Below are positions 40,233-48,867 of a DNA stretch of 64,000 nt, piece by piece (the stretch's first letter is position 1; the number at the start of each line of letters is the position of its first letter). Position numbers and translations under genes: made by a program. Source of the stretch: Marinicella litoralis (lineage in GTDB: Bacteria; Pseudomonadota; Gammaproteobacteria; Xanthomonadales; Marinicellaceae). The DNA lies in the NCBI RefSeq assembly GCF_002591915.1, contig NZ_NIHB01000002.1, forward strand, positions 186,001 through 250,000. Reading direction: 5' to 3'. The notes under the pieces were generated by a model. It searched no databases. It was not told where the DNA came from and worked only from the letters and a program-made list of their open reading frames with translations.

Positions 40233-41732
40233 TCACTGCTGACAAAATCGCAGCAAAAACTGTCGATGACTTGGCATACCAGCAACCAAACTTCCAATTT
40301 GAGACTGCAATTCAGGCAACCCATCGGCTTGATCCAAGACTGACATCAATGGATGATTCCTGACTGGAATCACCCCTCTGGAAATCAACATCGCAGCCCA
40401 TTGATGCTTGGCAATCAATGCCTGCCGTTGATCAATTAAACGTCCATGACTTTTAAACAGTGCCAATTGATGCTGCATGGCCTCACTGAGTTCGAGCTTT
40501 TTCAGCGAAATCCAAAATTCAGTTTCATTGTTTGCAGCCAAAGACATGGCCAAACACTCATAGTCTAGAAGCTGATTATAATCAGCCTGGGTCCAGCGGT
40601 TATACTCATGTGAATTGTAAGAATTTTTATTGTGAGGGAACAGTTTAACAAATGATTCTAACGCCTTAAAAACATATGAAAAATCACAGTAGTCTAACTG
40701 GCATGACTGAAAAGTCCCGGCTCCAATAAACAAACAATTATCCACCCATGATGCGACCTTATTCCCAGGGGTCAGTTCAGAAAACACCACATCAGCGGGT
40801 GGCTGTTCATCAGAATCCTGATTCACCATATGTTGCAGCAGGCCAATTGCCACTTCTTGATCAGTGAGTTGATTGCTGTTGTAGACGAATGTGGTTGCTG
40901 TCCTGTTTTGATCGCTGCATTGCTTTAACCAACCATTGGGCAGTGCCCGTACTGAAGTCTGCGGTAACAACGGCTCATCTTGATTGTTCAGCACAATACA
41001 CGCCGTCCTGTTCACCGGTGAAGTCTCATAGCGGCTGTGAAACGACAAATTAAAATGGCTGTCTAAAACCGATTTTGCCAATAGACTACAATCGATAAAA
41101 AAATCGCCTTGAACTTTTAAACCCGTACTCATAAGCACTGCCGAAACCGTGCCATTCTCATCTGACTCAACCGCTTGCAAAGTCCCATCAGCCACTTTCA
41201 CGCCGGCATTTATCGACAAACTTCGCATAAATGCCATCAGCTTAGCTGAATTAAAATTCAAGCCAAATGACAACTGTGTCAATGGATTCGGATTTGCCGG
41301 TGAAGGAAATGCAAACTTGCCTTGTCGAGCTGCCATCGCAGCCAAAGAATACTGGTGATAATCACCAACGTTACCACTTTGCATTGATTTCAGCCAAAAA
41401 TGTTGAAACTCAAAAAAGCCAGCCATGTTCGGTGGTGCTGTGAATGAATTAAAGGCCCACGAACCAGCTCCCAACCAACCCTCATAGGCTTGACCTAAAT
41501 TAAAAGCTGCATCGGTGGCTGCCATCAGTTGTCGCAGGTCTAAGCCCATAGATTGAAAAACTGAATTGACACTGGCTTGGGTTGAAACAATCGGTGAATA
41601 CTCGCCACTGCCATCATCAATGATTTCGACTTGCAAACCGGACCCTTTTAATTGTGATGTCACATAGGCCGCTGCACAAAACCCAGTTAAATTGGCACCT
41701 ACAATCACCACTTTTTGAATTGGCACACTCAT
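40233..41732 (-). CDS. Degenerate halogenase-family flavoprotein
   Basis: 499 residues, related to flavin-dependent tryptophan halogenases but altered at key sites. The FAD-binding GxGxxG is replaced by GANLTG, and the WxWxIP motif is missing (the corresponding region reads PNGWLKQC). It overlaps the upstream gene by four bases (ATGA), so the two are translationally coupled. It may have lost halogenase chemistry and act as a partner or a redox protein with different specificity. The missing motifs are seen; the functional reading is inference. Confidence 0.75.
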   Translation of the reverse strand: MSVPIQKVVIVGANLTGFCAAAYVTSQLKGSGLQVEIIDDGSGEYSPIVSTQASVNSVFQSMGLDLRQLMAATDAAFNLGQAYEGWLGAGSWAFNSFTAPPNMAGFFEFQHFWLKSMQSGNVGDYHQYSLAAMAARQGKFAFPSPANPNPLTQLSFGLNFNSAKLMAFMRSLSINAGVKVADGTLQAVESDENGTVSAVLMSTGLKVQGDFFIDCSLLAKSVLDSHFNLSFHSRYETSPVNRTACIVLNNQDEPLLPQTSVRALPNGWLKQCSDQNRTATTFVYNSNQLTDQEVAIGLLQHMVNQDSDEQPPADVVFSELTPGNKVASWVDNCLFIGAGTFQSCQLDYCDFSYVFKALESFVKLFPHNKNSYNSHEYNRWTQADYNQLLDYECLAMSLAANNETEFWISLKKLELSEAMQHQLALFKSHGRLIDQRQALIAKHQWAAMLISRGVIPVRNHPLMSVLDQADGLPELQSQIGSLVAGMPSHRQFLLRFCQQ

Positions 41733-43225
41733 GATTTACACCACCTGTTGATGGTTTCCTGGTGATTGGGCATACCCGCCACAGCTTGATTGACCACGCC
41801 TTTCATTTGTTGCATGATCATTTTTAATTGAGCGGTGTCAATCATATCCACCTTAGGATGGTATTGTTCAGGCATCAACTTTTGCCCCAACAACACCGCC
41901 AACCAATTCTCATGGACAAATATCTCATCATCACAGCGTGCGATTTGACCGGTTTTTTTGAATAATTCAATGCGATAAGACAAGGCTTCAGGAATTTCCA
42001 TGTTTTTACAATAAGCCCAAAAAGGTGTGTCTGATCTTTGTGTGGTTTTGTAATGCAGGATCAAAAAGTTTTTAACCTGTTCAAACTGTTCAATCATTTG
42101 TCTGTTGTACTCATCAATATCAGCTTGATTGAAACCTTGATCAGGAAACAAGTTAATTAATTTCATGATACTGGTTTGAATCAAGTGAATGCTGGTGGAC
42201 TCCAAAGGTTCTAAAAAGCCACTGGACAGCCCCACCGTCACACAGTTTTTATTCCAAAATTGGTTTCTTCTGCCAGTATTGAACCGAAGCACCCGCGGCT
42301 CAGTCAAAACCTCACCTTCCACATGCTTCAACAAAGTATCAATGGCCTCATCATCAGATAAATATTGCTGACAAAAAACATAACCATTGCCCACCCTGTT
42401 TTGCAATGGGATGCGCCATTGCCACCCGGCTGCTTGCGCATTGGACTGGGTATATGGAGTTGGTGCTGCAACACTTTCAGTTTGCACCGCAACTGCACTG
42501 TCACACGGCAGCCACCGACTGTAATCTTGATACCCCGTTTTTAACGCTTGTTCTATCAGCACCCCCCTGAAACCAGAACAATCTATAAACAATTCACCCT
42601 CAATGACCTGCCCGCTTTCTAATGCAACGTCCTTGATACCACCTGCATTATTCAGTGACACAGCAACCACTTTACCTTCGATTCGCCTCACACCCGCCTT
42701 TTCAGCCACTTGCCTTAAATACTGTCCATACAAAGTCGCATCAAAATGAAACGCATAAAAATAACGTGAAAGCACTGATTTCGGATCCTGATTGGGATGG
42801 ATGAACTTATTTTGTTTGGCCGCTACATAACCAGGTGAATAAGCACTGATCGGTGTCTCATCGCCCAGTTGATTCAGTTTAAGCCAATAATCATGAAAGG
42901 AAACGCCATTCATGTCATGACCAAAATAACTGAACGGATGCATATATGAGTCACCTAATTGGGTCCAATCATTGAACTCAATGCCTAGCTTATAGGTGGC
43001 ATGGGTCGCGCGCATAAAATCATTTTCATCAATCCCCAGCTTTTGATTGAACTCACGAATGCCGGGAATGGTCGCTTCACCCACGCCCACAATGCCAATT
43101 TGATCTGACTCCACCAAGGAGATTTCACAGTGAGTACCTAAATACCGTGACAAAGCCGCTGCAGTCATCCACCCTGCTGAACCACCACCCACGATAACAA
43201 TTTTTTTAATCAATTGATTTTCCAT
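41729..43225 (-). CDS. Flavin-dependent tryptophan halogenase-family protein
   Basis: 498 residues from ATG 43225 (upstream in-frame TTG codons are less likely). The FAD-binding motif is VGGGSAGWMTA and the halogenase signature WQWRIP is intact. A lysine is kept in ATYKLGIEF, at the position of the catalytic lysine of PrnA/RebH. It probably halogenates an aromatic substrate with reduced flavin and halide. Members of this branch often sit near TonB-dependent receptors, as here (48868), and their substrates are mostly unknown. No biosynthetic genes that would name a product are visible. Confidence 0.85.
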   Translation of the reverse strand: MENQLIKKIVIVGGGSAGWMTAAALSRYLGTHCEISLVESDQIGIVGVGEATIPGIREFNQKLGIDENDFMRATHATYKLGIEFNDWTQLGDSYMHPFSYFGHDMNGVSFHDYWLKLNQLGDETPISAYSPGYVAAKQNKFIHPNQDPKSVLSRYFYAFHFDATLYGQYLRQVAEKAGVRRIEGKVVAVSLNNAGGIKDVALESGQVIEGELFIDCSGFRGVLIEQALKTGYQDYSRWLPCDSAVAVQTESVAAPTPYTQSNAQAAGWQWRIPLQNRVGNGYVFCQQYLSDDEAIDTLLKHVEGEVLTEPRVLRFNTGRRNQFWNKNCVTVGLSSGFLEPLESTSIHLIQTSIMKLINLFPDQGFNQADIDEYNRQMIEQFEQVKNFLILHYKTTQRSDTPFWAYCKNMEIPEALSYRIELFKKTGQIARCDDEIFVHENWLAVLLGQKLMPEQYHPKVDMIDTAQLKMIMQQMKGVVNQAVAGMPNHQETINRWCKS

Positions 43226-43652
43226 ACCCAACAATTCTAATGACTTTTCAAATCAAAGTAATGCATTTATTATTTATTCACAGAATGAGCAGCCATGATA
43301 ATAGATTTAATGACTGATGGCCTCTTCAATCTGTTGACTTCATTGCTCTCCTCATGTGTTTAATCATACAAACACAAAAACAGTCATTTGACCCACGGTT
43401 TCGGAAAAAGACCTCATCGATTAACGCACAGTTAACAATCAACTGAAGGACTTCCTCGTCCTCACCACCCAACCCTAAGCACATCACCACTAAAAACACA
43501 GCTACCCCAAGATGAGCAACAATTCAGTATTAAATCAGTAATTAGTCAGCTTTGCTTCAGTATTCAAATCCCAATGTTTCTTATACTTTTCTGTGAACGA
43601 TCAGCGCCCAAACCAATGGCCCGGTCGCCTAAAAACCGAAAAGAGGAAAATC
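43226..43652. other. Intergenic region
   Basis: A divergent promoter region of about 425 bases between the halogenase pair and the esterase gene. Reading frames here extend the esterase frame only without a signal peptide, so I treat it as non-coding. No clear operator seen. Confidence 0.5.
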
Positions 43653-44762
43653 ATGAAAATACACATCAAGTTAATCTTATTGCTGTTCACCGCATCATGC
43701 CACGCTGCCATCGATTGCACTTTACCGGCCACCGTCGGAGGGGTTCAATATTGCCCCAATGTGGGTTACCAGACCTGTGCCATCGATGTGCCCAGTGTTG
43801 TGGGCGTGGTCCACCAACGCTATTTTTGTTTCAGTCAACCCAATAACCTGGCATCGGCCAATGCGGCCTTTATGTTCCATGGCGGAGGCCACACCGGCAA
43901 TGCTGTGGCCAAACATTGGAGTGACCAACAGAACGAAGCGTTCATCATATTGCCATCAGCACGAATGGTGAATGGTACCCGCAAATGGAACACCGTTAAC
44001 ACAGAATACCCAAATTTTGACGCCTTGGAAACCATCCACGGACATTCAGACACGCGATTCATTGGCATGGTACTGAATGCCATCAATGATCAATTCAGCT
44101 GTGATCAAGCCGCCCCACCCGTACCCTGTGTCAACAACCACTATGCCGCAGGCTTTTCCAGTGGTGCCGCAATGGTGCTGCAATTACTCACCAGAAATGA
44201 ATTCAGCGACCAATTCAGCGGCTATGCTGCAGTCAGCAATTACCTCGATGAAGCCAAAAAAACACCGACCCAAACCCTGCCCAATGGCAACACCATAGGT
44301 AACATCAACGCGCCCTTTGTACCAGTTCCCACGGCTTACATGATGGGCACCGACGAAAGAATCAACTTACCACTCAAAGTAATTATAGACGTGGTCGAAA
44401 GTGGTTGCCCAGATCCTGATTTGATTTTCGATGATTTGTTGTGTTTTGGCTCCATGGTAGAAGAAACACTGTATACCAACCGCTTGGATACGGCCGTGTG
44501 GTTGCGTCATCACTTGGGTACCATCAAGCAATCGATCACCCAAATGTATGACAACGCCACCGACGATACATTAATCACATCCCAATTGTATGAGGCAGAT
44601 CCAACCATTCCTAATGCCGTCAGTGTCTGGGTCGGAACCGTCATCAATGGTGGTCACAGTTGGCCCAGCATCAACAACCCCAAAGCTGACCCCAACCACT
44701 CCGAAGACTTTGAAACAGCCGCACAGCTGATCACATTCTGGACCGACCACGCTGATTGGTAA
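43653..44762 (+). CDS. Secreted PHB depolymerase / feruloyl esterase-like enzyme
   Basis: 369 residues from ATG 43653, chosen because GAGGAAAA lies directly upstream and a signal peptide (ending CHAAI) follows; upstream in-frame codons give an implausible charged leader. The alpha/beta-hydrolase has HGGGHTGN (oxyanion region), nucleophile GFSSG (near Ser169), Asp in MGTDERI and His in GGHSWP. This is the layout of the LpqC/polyhydroxybutyrate depolymerase and feruloyl esterase family. It should cleave esters outside the cell. Confidence 0.85.
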   Translation: MKIHIKLILLLFTASCHAAIDCTLPATVGGVQYCPNVGYQTCAIDVPSVVGVVHQRYFCFSQPNNLASANAAFMFHGGGHTGNAVAKHWSDQQNEAFIILPSARMVNGTRKWNTVNTEYPNFDALETIHGHSDTRFIGMVLNAINDQFSCDQAAPPVPCVNNHYAAGFSSGAAMVLQLLTRNEFSDQFSGYAAVSNYLDEAKKTPTQTLPNGNTIGNINAPFVPVPTAYMMGTDERINLPLKVIIDVVESGCPDPDLIFDDLLCFGSMVEETLYTNRLDTAVWLRHHLGTIKQSITQMYDNATDDTLITSQLYEADPTIPNAVSVWVGTVINGGHSWPSINNPKADPNHSEDFETAAQLITFWTDHADW

Positions 44763-44947
44763 ACTGAGCAAAGGAATCTAGCCAGCATTCAATCAAGGAA
44801 CATCAATGCATGATTTTGTATGAAAGAACTGGCTAGAATCTATAACCGTGGTCAAATTGGCTGACCGCTACAAGTTGGCGTTCTGTCAATAACAGCATCA
44901 CCGTCTAAACCCAACCATCAAGAAAACCCCAAATAAGTTTACTGTGA

Positions 44948-45658
44948 TCACAGGCGGTCTAAATAAGCCTGATCACCCAACTGGATGATCTGCTGTTCTA
45001 TCCATTCTGCCCGTTGTTCCATGTAATCGGAGGGAGGCTGAATGGTATAGCTTTTCGGCGCGGGTAATCGGGCAGCCAACAAAGCCGACTGATGGGTGCT
45101 CAGCGATTCAGCCGGAACCCCAAAAATGGATTGTGCAGCGGCTTCGGCACCATAAATGCCATCACCAAACTCAGCCACATTCAGATACAACTCAAGAATG
45201 CGCTGTTTCGGAACCAGGGTCTCAATCGCCGCCGTAAAATATACCTCCAGTCCTTTGCGTACCCAGCTGCGCCCAGACCAAAGGAATAAATTCTTTGCCA
45301 ATTGTTGACTGATGGTGCTGGCACCGCGCATTTGTTTTCCCGCTTTACCGTCTTCAATCACCTGTTGAATGGCTGCCACATCAAAACCCCAATGATCCGC
45401 AAATTTTTGATCCTCAGATGCAATCACTGACATGGCCAGCGAAGGGGCAATCCGATGCAGCTCACGCCATTCATGCCGTATCTCGATAGGACCGTGCTCC
45501 TCACTGTAATCACGCTGTAGCATAAATGCAGTGGTGGGTGGATCAAACCAACGCAAGCACAGCACCAACAACAAAGTGGTGGAAAACCAAACCACCAATA
45601 GGCCTAATAGCCACCGTTTGAGTTTTGATAAAAAGCCCCGTTTTTTATTTTTTTTCAC
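44948..45658 (-). CDS. mtgA: Monofunctional biosynthetic peptidoglycan transglycosylase
   Basis: 236 residues: a short cytoplasmic basic segment, one transmembrane helix (about 15-38), then a GT51 domain with the catalytic motif SEDQKFADHWGFD (Glu near 83), GASTISQQLAKNL and RILELYLNVAEFGDGIYGAE. It polymerises lipid II into glycan strands without a transpeptidase domain. The upstream gene (45645-46241) overlaps its start by 14 bases. Confidence 0.95.
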   Translation of the reverse strand: MKKNKKRGFLSKLKRWLLGLLVVWFSTTLLLVLCLRWFDPPTTAFMLQRDYSEEHGPIEIRHEWRELHRIAPSLAMSVIASEDQKFADHWGFDVAAIQQVIEDGKAGKQMRGASTISQQLAKNLFLWSGRSWVRKGLEVYFTAAIETLVPKQRILELYLNVAEFGDGIYGAEAAAQSIFGVPAESLSTHQSALLAARLPAPKSYTIQPPSDYMEQRAEWIEQQIIQLGDQAYLDRL

Positions 45659-46241
45659 TATTTAATTGCTTTATAAAATCACGTAAATCGCCCATATTTT
45701 CAATAACTTTATGTTGAATACTGTTAGGTTCATTAGCATATTCAAACTGACCAGGCATTTTATTACCGGCCTTTCGTTTAATTTGATTGTTTGCTGTCAC
45801 TGTAAACATATCGTAAGAACCATTTCGAGCATGAAAATAGCCATCGCTACCCTTTTTTAACAACATCAAACAATCATCGTTCAAATCAAAATCATACGTT
45901 GTAGAAACGCGCTCACAAACACCATTGATACAGCCGCCAAATTTAATAATTGTTAAATGATTCTCTTTTACTACACCCTTCAGAACCTCTTCTATTTCAA
46001 CCGTATAAAAAGTATGCGGAGAATTTTTATTGACCGCAAATGGAATCTTTTCTCCATTCAAAATTGTAAAGGCATTTAATGTATATTCATGATTTCTAAC
46101 TTCTATGTCAATGATTTTACCTTTGACAATATAGTCAGATTCCTCAATTTGTTTTTTCCAACCTATGTCAACAAAAATCGCGGAAATTGAAATGTTGTAT
46201 ATAGATAACAAAGTGATAAAAATGTATGGTTTTAGCTTCAT
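45645..46241 (-). CDS. Exported hypothetical protein
   Basis: 198 residues from ATG 46241, preceded by GGA at suitable spacing. A signal peptide ends near SISAIF. The mature part contains YIVKGKIIDIEVRNHEY and FYTVEIEEVLKGVVKENHLTIIKFGGC, a pattern of small secreted beta-rich proteins in which a cysteine pair (GGCINGVC) probably forms a disulphide. It is more AT-rich than mtgA, which it overlaps. Function unknown. Confidence 0.65.
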   Translation of the reverse strand: MKLKPYIFITLLSIYNISISAIFVDIGWKKQIEESDYIVKGKIIDIEVRNHEYTLNAFTILNGEKIPFAVNKNSPHTFYTVEIEEVLKGVVKENHLTIIKFGGCINGVCERVSTTYDFDLNDDCLMLLKKGSDGYFHARNGSYDMFTVTANNQIKRKAGNKMPGQFEYANEPNSIQHKVIENMGDLRDFIKQLNSEKK

Positions 46242-47088
46242 AAATAATTCCATATTTTAATTAAAATAAATATATTGTTTCTCTAAACCATCAGGCACAA
46301 ACCTCATGAATCTATTTTCACACGCGTCTCAAATTTTTGCCACTGATAAAAATCACAGCATTGGCCACATTCATGGATTCAATGAGATTTAAGTGATCAA
46401 ATATTCAATATTATTTACCCTGAATGATGGCTTGTGCCTAGCCTGTTTTTTTTCAATTCGCCCCATCAGTTGATTGGCCTTGATCGAACCCTTATAGCAC
46501 GGCTTCATGTTTAAGTTAACCGGTAAATCGAATACCTGAATTTTATCAATCACCGCATAGGATTCAAAATTACTTTTTAACAGGTAAAAGTGTCTATATG
46601 CCTCAAGCTTTGACTGACAGTAATTTTGTGCTGATTCACTGCATATACCCGTGATTTAACTGCAACTGAATTGCAAAGCAATGGCCCATTATCTATGCTA
46701 AATAACAATAAATAAACAGACAAAACATGCAGGGAATGTTTGCTGTCATTGCTCCGTTGTGGGTCAATTTAAACCAGGCTTTATATCATACAGTTGCTGA
46801 CTTATCGATCACCATGCACCACGCCTTTGGTCTACTGGTAACATGTTAACTGGATGGTTTTACCCACTAATCGGCACTTTTATCTAAAAACTCAATTTTA
46901 AGATGATGGGAAACACTTAACCAAACAACATTTCCTCATTCACTACAACATTGAGATAACAAGGTTACTGAGCTCATATTTCATATATTAAATAACGCAG
47001 TCAGTACCTATAGCATATTGGCAGCAACTAACCACACAAGCTATGCTGTGGGTTTTAATATTTCATTAAAGAATTGAACACCATAGAA
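46242..47088. other. Long intergenic region
   Basis: About 850 bases with no reading frame of substance on either strand and no strong hairpin. It contains the promoter of the LytTR gene and of the divergent exported-protein gene. I see no tRNA or riboswitch signature. Confidence 0.5.
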
Positions 47089-47979
47089 ATGCAAATAGAA
47101 ACCAAAAACATCAGCAATAAAACCTTTATCAGCATTACCCTATTATTGTGCCTAACAATGATATTCTTTCAGACGGCGCAACAAATGCATTATTCTAGTC
47201 TATATAACATTGGCGACCCCAATTTAGGTTTTGATGAAGTGCTTTTCAAACAATTCAGAAAATGGTTGCTGTGGTTGCTTTATGCAGGAATATTATGGTT
47301 CCAAGTCAAATCCATGGCTAATAAAGAACAACTGAGTATGCTGGATATCAGTAAAACATTGGCAGTTATTGGTCTGATCTTGGTGCTGGTGATCGGCAGC
47401 ATGTCAATGTTGGAAGTGGTGATCAGTGGACAAAAACTATTGGAAGGCAACAATTACCAAAACTACTTCATCTCCTTGGTCTTTCAAAAACTACCCATAT
47501 ACTTTTTTGGCTACAGTTTTCTGGCATTCATCATGTACCTCTATTGCATCAACAACCAACTCAGCGTCCAGGTTCTTAAGCTCAGCCAATTAACCAAAAA
47601 AGATTTGAGCCAATACTACCAAAAAACAAGCAACAAGGACCTAGAAACCCCTGTTTTAAAAATCAAAGTGGGCAACTCATATAAAATCATTTCGGTTGAT
47701 GACATAGACTGGATAGAAGCCGATGATTACTGCGTCAACATTCACTGTATCAACAAAGAAGCGACTTATTCAATGCGATCCAGCCTCAAGGCGCTGGAAG
47801 GCAACCTGCCAGAGAACTTTCTTCGCGTTCACCGCAGCGCCATTGTTAATATGAATAATGTACAAGAATTTCAAACCCAAGGCACTGGCCTGGTTAAACT
47901 TAAATCAGGTGATGAGGTTTCAGTATCTAAAAGCAAGATTAAAATGATCAATGATTTTTACCATACTGGGTTGGCATAA
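47089..47979 (+). CDS. Membrane LytTR transcriptional regulator
   Basis: 296 residues from ATG 47089 (a TTG at 47074 is an alternative; neither has a good ribosome-binding site). Four hydrophobic segments in residues 10-165 form a membrane input domain. The C-terminal 100 residues are a LytTR DNA-binding domain (VDDIDWIEADDYCVNIH, RSSLKALEGNLPENFLRVHRSAIVN). It has no receiver, so it is a one-component sensor of the membrane-anchored type. The next gene is a TonB-dependent receptor, a likely target. Confidence 0.85.
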   Translation: MQIETKNISNKTFISITLLLCLTMIFFQTAQQMHYSSLYNIGDPNLGFDEVLFKQFRKWLLWLLYAGILWFQVKSMANKEQLSMLDISKTLAVIGLILVLVIGSMSMLEVVISGQKLLEGNNYQNYFISLVFQKLPIYFFGYSFLAFIMYLYCINNQLSVQVLKLSQLTKKDLSQYYQKTSNKDLETPVLKIKVGNSYKIISVDDIDWIEADDYCVNIHCINKEATYSMRSSLKALEGNLPENFLRVHRSAIVNMNNVQEFQTQGTGLVKLKSGDEVSVSKSKIKMINDFYHTGLA

Positions 47980-48759
47980 AATGGATGTTCTGGACTGATG
48001 ATTCATCCCATGTGCCCTGCCATTTGATTTCAAAGACAAACCCACCTTTCATCGATGAAATAAAACCAATAGCTAAGATTTTTGCTTTGCTCATAGCCTG
48101 CCAATGCCTCTTAATAATGACGGCATGTCTTCAGGTCTACTGACTCAAAACAAGCACAGTCGCCAATTCCTATTGAGGCTAAAGCCTCATTGACCATCAA
48201 ACCTATATTTCCACATCACAGGTATTTATTGCCAATTAGATCCATGGCCACAAGGTTTCTAAAGGAGTGTCCACATCCACCCTGATTACCATTATGTATG
48301 ACTGAATTATCAACACAACTCCCTGACACTGGCTTCACCTTTTAAAAGCCACCACAGCCCTTAAACTCCTATACAAAGGCCAAACACAAGAACCGCAGAG
48401 ATTTACACTATCGATCGTTGTCAGTAAACATGTGAACAACAATCATACAATGCATTCACGGTCTCAGGCTTTAAACAAGATCATGGCTTTGTTGTAGCAA
48501 CTATTTTCATCCTTTGGGTGCTGAGGCCGAATCAATTGGATGATTCTGAAGAGTCATTTCAAACGCAGTCATGTGCGCCCTCACTGCTGTAAAAACGATA
48601 AATTTTGATTTAAACGGCTGAAATTTTGCAGTTAACAGCCCTTTTCTGCCGTTTAGGGTTAGCAATGGCGTTCAATCCCTTCACTTCAATATCGCCTAAG
48701 TTCACTGCATTTGTATTTTAAATCATCGAACAGTATCTAAGATAGTCGTTGATGGCTCA
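47980..48759. other. Long intergenic region before the TonB receptor
   Basis: No coding region visible. Only scattered AT-rich stretches; the last part leads into the operator-like repeats at 48760-48787. Confidence 0.5.
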
Positions 48760-48787
48760 CATTAAGTTAATGAAATGCTAATGAAAT
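48760..48787. promoter_or_regulatory. Palindrome and tandem 11-bp repeats upstream of the TonB receptor
   Basis: CATTAAGTTAATG (48760-48772) is a perfect odd palindrome. It runs into GTTAATGAAAT then GCTAATGAAAT (48766-48787), two direct repeats 11 bases apart, on one face of the helix. They lie 80-108 bases before the receptor ATG. They could be a binding site for the adjacent LytTR regulator, whose family uses direct repeats; that is inference. Confidence 0.4.
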
Positions 48788-48867
48788 ATTAACTCTTTTA
48801 GCAACAAAAGAAACCCTATGTGAAATAACGCCATGCCATTTTTAGGATAATTATTTTGGAGAAAAAA

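Noticed and set aside
40233-43225. Natural-product biosynthetic cluster around the halogenases
   Set aside because: No NRPS, PKS, or tailoring genes nearby; neighbours are an esterase, mtgA and a TonB receptor.
44777-44837. Terminator after the esterase gene
   Set aside because: TCTAGCCAG/CTGGCTAGA are complementary but separated by 43 bases and lack a T-run; too weak to call.
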